Of a DNA stretch of 10,771 bases, positions 5,378 through 10,771 are shown in pieces. Under the pieces are notes generated by a model. That model did not search any database, was not told the origin of the DNA, and saw only the letters and a program-made list of their open reading frames with translations. The first letter of the stretch is position 1, and each line of letters begins with the position of its first letter. A program made the position numbers and the translations under genes. The DNA is from an uncultured Verrucomicrobiota bacterium (lineage in GTDB: Bacteria > Verrucomicrobiota > Kiritimatiellia > RFP12 > UBA1067), in NCBI GenBank assembly GCA_945613785.1, contig CALZAJ010000037.1:1-10771 (forward strand). Reading direction: 5' to 3'.

Positions 5378-6904
5378 TCACCTGCCGTCCGACTTGACCT
5401 CGGCCTCGAACGGACCGAGCGGAAGACCGGAATCGGCGTAGACCGTACCAAACCACGGCCGGTTGTAAAGATAACGGACCTTCATCGGCTTCTCCACGCC
5501 ATCGGCCGCGAGGATGAGATCACGTCCTTCGCAGCGACCGTTCGTCTGCCACGGCTTCTTCTCCTTGGCGCCGTCGTTCACGTTGACCAGATAGGCCTTC
5601 TTCCATTCGCCGTCAGGCCCCGCGATCTCGAAACCGTAGTCCACGCCCCAGTCGGGCTGGTAGACATACCATCTCTTCGCATTGTTGAAGGACAGAATCA
5701 GACGCCCTTCCTCCGAACAGATCCCGCGCAGCGTCGGTGCGTCTGCGACAAGATCCTCGAACCCGTAGTCATGTCGGAGCGCCAGAGCCGCCAGACGCTT
5801 GCCGATCGTCCCCTTCTCGTTCGGATGGATGTCAGCAAGGTTCCCGACGTCAACCGTCGTCACCATCGCGGCGTTCGGCTCCTCCGCGGCGAACTTCGCC
5901 TGCGCCAGCTGAAGGCCCCACCACGGGATCTCATACGGGGCGAGCTGGACGAAGTACAGCTTGAGATCGGGATTCTCGAACTCCTTCGCCCATCCGTCAT
6001 AGAGCGCGTGCATCTTCGCGCAATAGCGCTCCGACTCCCTGTGGTTGGAACACCCCTGATACCAGATGAAGCCACGCATCGTCATCGGACACCACGGCGC
6101 GACCATTTCGTTCCAGAGACACGAGGGCTGTTGATGCGGACGATCGACACCGCCTTTCTTGCAGCTGTCGTTCCACTCGGATTCGGGAATGAACTTCCAG
6201 TCGGCGACATCCTGCAGCTCGGGATGGTTCTCATAACCCGTCCGCGGCGTCCATGGGTCAATCTTCGTGCCGCCCCAATAAGAACCCACGATGCCAATCG
6301 GAATGTCAAGCGCCGAGTACAGCTCAAGCGCAAAATAGACGCCCAACGCGGAAAAACTCTTGCCCTTCGTCAGGTTCTCAGGCGTGAACGCCTGCCAGAC
6401 GATCGGATAAGGCGCCGTCTTGCGCGGCTCGCCCGAGAACTTGTAGTCGGCGGCATAGGCGAAACGAACAAACGGCTTGCGTGTCATCTGGGCGACCAGA
6501 CGCCCCTGACGGTCGCTGAAATGCGGATTGTCGCCAACCAGGGGAAGCTCCGTGTTGGACTGTCCGCAGCAATACCAGACCTCACCGACGAGAACATCGG
6601 AAATCGTCTGGGGAATCTTCGTCTCCTCGGACATCGCCGTGAGGATGCGCCCCTCCTTAGAGGCCGCCATCTTCGGCAGACGGACGCTCCACGCGCCCGC
6701 CTCGTCCGCCGTCGCCGTCACCTCGTTTCCGGCAAACATGACCCTCACCTTCTCACCGGCATCCGCCGTGCCCCAGACGGACACTTCGCGATCGCGTTGA
6801 AGAACCATACCGTCGGCAAACGGGCTCGCCAATCTGACCTCGGCCAACACGCCCGCGGAAAGCATCAGGAGCGCGGACGCCATCGTAATTGTGACAATCT
6901 TCAT
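5378..6904 (-). CDS. Secreted sialate O-acetylesterase family protein
   Basis: A 508-aa exported esterase of the sialate O-acetylesterase (SASA/SGNH-type) family, which removes acetyl groups from sialic acids or from plant-polysaccharide sugars. Residues 1-21 (MKIVTITMASALLMLSAGVLA) are a signal peptide. The N-terminal beta domain opens VRLASPFADGMVLQRDREVSVWG (23-45), typical of the family. The nucleophile block is GEVWYCCGQSNTELPL with Ser116. SYWGGTKIDPWTP (208-220) is the next conserved block, and DIHPNEKGTIGKRLA (358-372) carries the catalytic His360 with Asp358. The usual WYQGE block reads WYQGC here (Cys285). The ATG at 6904 is set by the signal peptide and a TATAAT box 7 nt upstream; the ATG at 6946 would place the promoter inside the gene. 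It stands alone, divergent from the helicase. Natural substrate cannot be told from sequence. Confidence 0.92.
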   Translation of the reverse strand: MKIVTITMASALLMLSAGVLAEVRLASPFADGMVLQRDREVSVWGTADAGEKVRVMFAGNEVTATADEAGAWSVRLPKMAASKEGRILTAMSEETKIPQTISDVLVGEVWYCCGQSNTELPLVGDNPHFSDRQGRLVAQMTRKPFVRFAYAADYKFSGEPRKTAPYPIVWQAFTPENLTKGKSFSALGVYFALELYSALDIPIGIVGSYWGGTKIDPWTPRTGYENHPELQDVADWKFIPESEWNDSCKKGGVDRPHQQPSCLWNEMVAPWCPMTMRGFIWYQGCSNHRESERYCAKMHALYDGWAKEFENPDLKLYFVQLAPYEIPWWGLQLAQAKFAAEEPNAAMVTTVDVGNLADIHPNEKGTIGKRLAALALRHDYGFEDLVADAPTLRGICSEEGRLILSFNNAKRWYVYQPDWGVDYGFEIAGPDGEWKKAYLVNVNDGAKEKKPWQTNGRCEGRDLILAADGVEKPMKVRYLYNRPWFGTVYADSGLPLGPFEAEVKSDGR

Positions 6905-6911
6905 AAGTAAG

Positions 6912-6920
6912 ATTATACCA
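6912..6920 (-). promoter_or_regulatory. Extended -10 promoter of the acetylesterase
   Basis: Minus-strand TGG-TATAAT ending 7 nt before the acetylesterase ATG, so the mRNA should be leaderless or nearly so. No good -35 hexamer at 16-18 bp. The DNA just upstream is the -10 region of the divergent helicase promoter, so the two overlap. Confidence 0.72.
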
Positions 6921-6928
6921 CAATAATA

Positions 6929-6937
6929 TGCTATAAT
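6929..6937 (+). promoter_or_regulatory. Extended -10 promoter of the DEAD-box helicase
   Basis: Plus-strand TGC-TATAAT ending 7 nt before the ATG at 6945 (spacer TCCCGCC). There is no room for a Shine-Dalgarno between the predicted start point and the ATG, so the mRNA is predicted to be leaderless. The -35 position (about 6909-6914) does not resemble TTGACA. Confidence 0.73.
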
Positions 6938-6944
6938 TCCCGCC

Positions 6945-8234
6945 ATGTTTGAAGGGAATATCTTTGGGAAGCTCGATCAGCAGCTTCAGCACGCGATTAC
7001 CGATGCCGGCTACAAGGTTCCGACGCCGATCCAGGAACAGGCCATGCCCTATCTGCTCGACGGCCGCGACCTCATCGGCTGCGCCCAGACGGGCACGGGC
7101 AAGACCGCCGCGTTCATGCTGCCGATTCTGAACCACCTCGTCAAGGTCCGTAAGCCGCGCCACATCGGTCATCCGCGCGCGCTCGTCCTCTCGCCGACCC
7201 GTGAACTCGCCGCCCAGACGGCCGAGAACGTCAAGAAGTACTCGAAGTACGTCAACCTGCCCTTCGCCTGCGTCTTCGGCGGCGTCTCCCAGTTCGGTCA
7301 GGTCAAGGACATCAAGAAAGGCGCCGAGACGGTCATTGCCTGTCCTGGCCGCCTCATCGACCTGATGACCCAGGGCATTCTCTTCCTCGACCAGGTCGAG
7401 TGCTTCGTCCTCGACGAGGCGGACCGCATGCTCGACATGGGCTTCCTGCCCGACATCAAGCGCATCATCTCAAAGCTTCCGAAGGCGCGCCAGTCGCTTT
7501 TCTTCAGCGCCACGATGTCCCCGCAGATCCGCAACCTCGCCGGCGAACTCGTCCGCGATCCCGCCATGGTCACGATCTCCCCTGAGACGCCGACCGTCGA
7601 AAAGATCAACCAGAAGGTCATGTTCGTCGAGAAGTCCCAGAAGGACGCCCTTCTCATCCATCTCCTGAAGACGCATCCCGAATGGACCAAGGTGATCGTC
7701 TTCACCAAGATGCGCCACGGCGCCGACCGCGTGAACAAGAAGCTCTTCCGCGAGCACATCCCGGGCGCGGCCATCCACTCCGACAAGACCCAGAATCAGC
7801 GCACGCGCGCACTCGAAGGTTTCCGCAAGGGCGAGGTCCGCGTGCTCGTGGCGACCGACATCGCCAGCCGCGGCATCGACGTCCCGGACGTCAGTTGTGT
7901 CGTCAACATGGAGCTCCCGCTTGAAACGGAGAGCTACGTTCACCGCATCGGCCGTACGGCCCGCGCCGGTGAATCCGGCGCAGCCATCAGTCTTGTCTCA
8001 GGCGACGAGCGTACACAGCTCAAGGCGATCGAGCGCTTCATCAAGAAGACGATCCCCGTCGACCGCGACCATCCTCTGCACGACGAATTTGCCGAGAAAA
8101 AGACCGGTAAGCAGAACGACGGACTCCCCCAGGCCCCCTGGGTGCATCCGGCCAACCGCAATCGCACCAACAAAAAGCGGAACGGACACAAATCCTTCCT
8201 CGGCCGCCGCCAGCCTGACTTCGGCCAGAAATAA
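6945..8234 (+). CDS. DEAD-box ATP-dependent RNA helicase, RhlE-like
   Basis: Unwinds or remodels RNA using ATP, typically in ribosome assembly, RNA decay or cold adaptation. 429 aa with both RecA-like domains complete. Domain 1: Q motif with PTPIQ (26-30), motif I AQTGTGKT (47-54), Ia PTRELA (84-89), GG (112-113), Ib CPGRL with Cys for the usual Thr (133-137), II DEAD (157-160), III SAT (188-190). Domain 2: IV VIVFTK (250-255), V ATDIASRGID (303-312), VI HRIGRTAR (333-340). The C-terminal tail (about 375-429) is basic and Asn/Arg/Lys-rich (NRNRTNKKRNGHK), a likely RNA-binding extension as in RhlE/CsdA-type proteins. The exact subfamily is not fixed, so no symbol is given. The start at 6945 gives the usual N-terminus (the FGKLDQQLQHAITDAGY region). 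It is the only plus-strand gene here, divergent from the acetylesterase and convergent with the glycoside hydrolase. Confidence 0.96.
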   Translation: MFEGNIFGKLDQQLQHAITDAGYKVPTPIQEQAMPYLLDGRDLIGCAQTGTGKTAAFMLPILNHLVKVRKPRHIGHPRALVLSPTRELAAQTAENVKKYSKYVNLPFACVFGGVSQFGQVKDIKKGAETVIACPGRLIDLMTQGILFLDQVECFVLDEADRMLDMGFLPDIKRIISKLPKARQSLFFSATMSPQIRNLAGELVRDPAMVTISPETPTVEKINQKVMFVEKSQKDALLIHLLKTHPEWTKVIVFTKMRHGADRVNKKLFREHIPGAAIHSDKTQNQRTRALEGFRKGEVRVLVATDIASRGIDVPDVSCVVNMELPLETESYVHRIGRTARAGESGAAISLVSGDERTQLKAIERFIKKTIPVDRDHPLHDEFAEKKTGKQNDGLPQAPWVHPANRNRTNKKRNGHKSFLGRRQPDFGQK

Positions 8235-8237
8235 CCG

Positions 8238-8273
8238 CCCCTCAGTCCAGGTCCGTTGAGTGGGTTTCCTTTT
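8238..8273 (+). terminator. Probable intrinsic terminator of the helicase gene
   Basis: Just after the helicase TAA, CCC-CTCA (8238-8244) pairs with TGAG-T-GGG (8257-8264), a 7-bp stem with one bulged T and a 12-nt loop. It is followed by the T-rich TTTCCTTTT (8265-8273). It fills the 38-nt gap between convergent genes and slightly overlaps the glycosidase stop codon. The T-tract is interrupted, so strength is uncertain. Confidence 0.5.
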
Positions 8274-10771
8274 CAGCGGGAGGGGGCGGAAGGACTGGCG
8301 CCGGAAGAGGTGGCGCCTTCGATGAGATCGAGGGCGAGGATGACGCCCGGCGGAAGGACGAGACCGTTGGGCGGAAGATCCGCCGCCTTGTCATCGGACA
8401 GGTCGCGAATGCCCTTCACCGACCAGGCGGGATTCAGCGCAAGCTCGGTTTCCGTCGGCTCCTTGTTCTCATTGACGAGAATCAGGACCGCACCTGCATC
8501 ATCCTTCGCGGCCACCGCCAGGACTCCGGGAATGCCCGACACAGCCTTGACCGCCGTCATGCGCGACCCCAGTTCCGCGGCCACCTTGGCTCCGAACGCA
8601 GGCGTCACCGCCGAAATGGGGCCGAGTTCAGCCGAAGGATCGACCGTCACCTTCTCCGGTGCGGAGGGCTCGTCAAGGCCCTCGATCGGCGGCGGTACCG
8701 CCGTATCGATCTCGAGACTGCCGGCCGGCACAAGCGCATAGTAGACGACCGCCTCGTTCGCCGGCGAGATCGAGAGCGTAAAGGAGTAGGCGCCATCGGC
8801 ATACGTTGCCTTCTCGCGACGAATCGGCGTGCCGTCATAGCGCAACGCAACGAGCTCAAGTCCCGCGACGTCACTCTTGAACGAAACCTCGGCCGAACCG
8901 CAGGCGATGAGATAGGGGAGCCGGCCCCAGTTCGCGACGCACCTCATGTTCGGCTGATCGAAGGCGAACTGGTTGTTGTACATGTTGGTGAGATGGAACA
9001 GCAGCACCTTCCTGGACTGACGGAGCTCGGAACCATCAAGCGACGTCGCCGTGACGACCTGATACCTCGTGACTGGCTTCACGGAGAGTCCGCCGGCGAC
9101 AATGCCCTCCGGACCCTTCTCGCCCTTCGGATAGGCGACGATCGACTCCGTCCGCGGCGTCGCAACGGTCATGCGGCCCGCCTTGCTCCAGACGAGTTCA
9201 CCCGTATCCGAAACGACGTCCGCCCCGCCCCACTGGACTTCCGGCGCCGACGTCAACGGCGTCCAGACGTTGCCGTTCATCAGGTTCTTGGCGATCGGAT
9301 TCTTCTTGCCCGCAGCATAGACCTTGTCGTATTTGCGGCGAAGCGGATGCTTCGCGTCCACCAGCTGCGAACCGATGGCATGACGGTAACCGAGGGCCGT
9401 GAATCGCGCCGGGAACATGCCCGCCTTCCACATGTCGCCCATCACGCCGATCGCATCGCTGCGGGTGACCGCATAGCAGTGCAGTTCCTTCGCGGGCTGC
9501 ACATCCTGACGGCGGAAGAGCAGGACGTTGATCTTGTCCGACACCTGGTTGAGCGGATCGCTCGCGATGTCGAACCAGCTGCTACCGCTCATCGGCATCT
9601 GCGACTTCACGTTCTTGGTGTTATGGCTCCAGGCGAAACGATAGGTCGCATCCCAATCCTGGAACGCCGAGTAGGCGCCCATCACCGTGCCCGACTCCGC
9701 GCGGAACTGGTTCGGCATGCAGAACTGCCATTCGGTGATCGCCATCGGACGTCCGGGGATGCGCGTCGGCGCCTTGATCATCGGAATCGCATAGCAGGGG
9801 TGCCCCTTCAGATTGGAGGTCTGATTCCACTGCGTGTAACCGTCACCCGACTGCGGATGGTCCGCATAACCATGGTTGTCCACCATCGTCAGTTCCTCAC
9901 GCTCATAGACGGAGAACTTGAGGTCCCACCAGTTGACGCCCGAGACGAAGCCCTTGTAGCCGAGCTTGTTGTTGAGGTAGTCGACGTACTTGCGCTGAAT
10001 GCCCGAGCCCTTCTCGATCAGGAAGTCATACCAAAGCTCATTACTCGGCGAGCAACCGTTGAGCTCAAACTCCAGCGCGTTCTTCTCCTTCCAGAGCGCG
10101 AACTGCTCCTCGAACATCGGACTCGAGCGCTTCTCCTTGATCTGTCCGTTGGCCGGCACGTGACCGCAGATCGACATCAGCGTATCCTCGTTGTCGCCGA
10201 CGACGAACGCCAGGGCCGGATCGTCCTTCCACGTGAGTCCCGTGTAAGGATTGACGTGGTTCATCAGCTTCTCGGGGAAACGGGCCCAGACGTCAAACGC
10301 CTCGTCGAAGAGCGCGAGATAGCTCTTGAACTGACCGAACCCGAGCGGCTTCTTGAGCTTGAGCCCCGGCATCTCCTTGTTGTTGACGCGGCGCATCTGA
10401 TAGAAGTCGGTCGTCACGTACATGCCCTCGCGCTTGAAGGCCGCAAAGGTGTAGTCGAGACGATCGAGCATCTTCGCGTCAACGGCGCTCGACCAGCAGC
10501 CGTTCCAGCCGCCGGACATCAGCAGGACGTCGGTGTGGTGAAGGCGGACGGAGTTGTAGCCCATGCGGCGGAACTGCGCCGCGAGACGGTCGACCGTCTC
10601 CTTATCCATGAAATTCACGTCGAAGTTCAGGTTCGCACCGACGAGGCGGACGCGCTCACCCGACTTCTCGCCGATGAGATGTCCGTTCTTGTCCGCAATC
10701 AGCCGTCCGTGACGCGCACCCGCCGGACGGTCCGCCGGCAGGATGTTCGAGAAGTCGACCAGCGACCCCTC
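8273..10771 (-). CDS. Clan GH-A (GH5-like) glycoside hydrolase, 5'-truncated by window edge
   Basis: 832 codons are visible; the true start lies beyond the right edge. The visible N-terminus (SLVDFSNILPADRPAG, then GERVRLVGANLNF) resembles the entry to a TIM-barrel cellulase-type hydrolase. Barrel features, numbered from the first visible residue: NSVRLHH (about 73-79), LDYTFAAFKREGMYVTTD (about 105-122), the proposed acid/base motif GDNEDT with Glu195, DNHGYADHP (about 299-306, the H-x-Y type motif) and the proposed nucleophile MAITEWQF with Glu347. After about residue 550 the protein continues as a beta-rich C-terminal part ending in a Ser/Gly/Pro tail; its function is not recognised. Retaining hydrolysis by two Glu residues is family knowledge; GH family number and substrate cannot be assigned. 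It probably acts outside the cytoplasm, but the signal peptide is not in view. An in-frame GTG at 10618 is not the start because the conserved fold continues upstream. Confidence 0.85.
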   Translation of the reverse strand, partial: EGSLVDFSNILPADRPAGARHGRLIADKNGHLIGEKSGERVRLVGANLNFDVNFMDKETVDRLAAQFRRMGYNSVRLHHTDVLLMSGGWNGCWSSAVDAKMLDRLDYTFAAFKREGMYVTTDFYQMRRVNNKEMPGLKLKKPLGFGQFKSYLALFDEAFDVWARFPEKLMNHVNPYTGLTWKDDPALAFVVGDNEDTLMSICGHVPANGQIKEKRSSPMFEEQFALWKEKNALEFELNGCSPSNELWYDFLIEKGSGIQRKYVDYLNNKLGYKGFVSGVNWWDLKFSVYEREELTMVDNHGYADHPQSGDGYTQWNQTSNLKGHPCYAIPMIKAPTRIPGRPMAITEWQFCMPNQFRAESGTVMGAYSAFQDWDATYRFAWSHNTKNVKSQMPMSGSSWFDIASDPLNQVSDKINVLLFRRQDVQPAKELHCYAVTRSDAIGVMGDMWKAGMFPARFTALGYRHAIGSQLVDAKHPLRRKYDKVYAAGKKNPIAKNLMNGNVWTPLTSAPEVQWGGADVVSDTGELVWSKAGRMTVATPRTESIVAYPKGEKGPEGIVAGGLSVKPVTRYQVVTATSLDGSELRQSRKVLLFHLTNMYNNQFAFDQPNMRCVANWGRLPYLIACGSAEVSFKSDVAGLELVALRYDGTPIRREKATYADGAYSFTLSISPANEAVVYYALVPAGSLEIDTAVPPPIEGLDEPSAPEKVTVDPSAELGPISAVTPAFGAKVAAELGSRMTAVKAVSGIPGVLAVAAKDDAGAVLILVNENKEPTETELALNPAWSVKGIRDLSDDKAADLPPNGLVLPPGVILALDLIEGATSSGASPSAPSR

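Noticed and set aside
5275..5451. N-terminal extension of trpS
   Set aside because: It would include the promoter, the hairpin and the end of the acetylesterase gene, and the family N-terminus begins at 5274.
5771..6910. 379-aa plus-strand open frame opposite the acetylesterase
   Set aside because: Arg/Leu-rich shadow of a real gene with an intact signal peptide and catalytic motifs. GC-rich codon bias removes stops from the antisense frame.
10616..10618. GTG as start of the glycoside hydrolase
   Set aside because: The frame continues upstream with plausible conserved sequence (VRLVGANLNF) and no SD precedes the GTG.
1..10771. Transposons, prophage, tRNA or rRNA genes, riboswitches, defence systems
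   Set aside because: No transposase, integrase, terminal repeats, tRNA-like folds or defence-protein motifs were seen; the gene set is chromosomal.

Overview
The window is GC-rich bacterial chromosomal DNA, densely coding, with AT-rich stretches almost only at promoters. Gene content (trpS, scpA/scpB, purD, an RhlE-type helicase, a GH5-like glycosidase and a sialate O-acetylesterase) and protein style suggest a polysaccharide-degrading, probably host-associated bacterium of the PVC group (Kiritimatiellota, Lentisphaerota or Verrucomicrobiota). This placement is inference from protein style. The promoters use a sigma70-like TATAAT box, not the Bacteroidetes type.

Layout, right to left. At 10771-8273 (minus) lies a large glycoside hydrolase, 5'-truncated by the window edge. 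It converges with a DEAD-box RNA helicase at 6945-8234, the only plus-strand gene, and a probable terminator sits in the 38 nt between them. The helicase start is 40 nt from the divergent start of a secreted sialate O-acetylesterase (6904-5378, minus). After a 103-nt gap holding a hairpin and a promoter, seven tightly packed minus-strand genes run to the left edge: trpS, scpA, scpB, a TPR/coiled-coil/LysM lipoprotein, an 89-aa protein with a C-terminal membrane segment, a secreted coiled-coil LysM protein, and purD (3'-truncated by the window edge). Gaps of 24, -8, -62, 2, 29 and 16 nt, and the lack of any other promoter-like sequence, point to one operon.

How the genes may work together: the operon mixes housekeeping functions (Trp-tRNA charging, SMC-ScpAB chromosome condensation, purine synthesis) with a small cell-envelope set of two peptidoglycan-binding LysM proteins and a membrane peptide. 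The glycosidase and acetylesterase are separate carbohydrate-processing genes.

Two signals stand out. First, all three promoters visible in the window have the same form, TGn-TATAAT followed by exactly 7 nt and then the ATG, which predicts leaderless mRNAs for trpS, the acetylesterase and the helicase; two of them lie back to back in 40 bp. Second, ScpB ends in an unusually long Asp/Glu tail whose GAN codons, read one base over, supply both the Shine-Dalgarno sequence and the signal peptide of the downstream lipoprotein over a 62-nt out-of-frame overlap.
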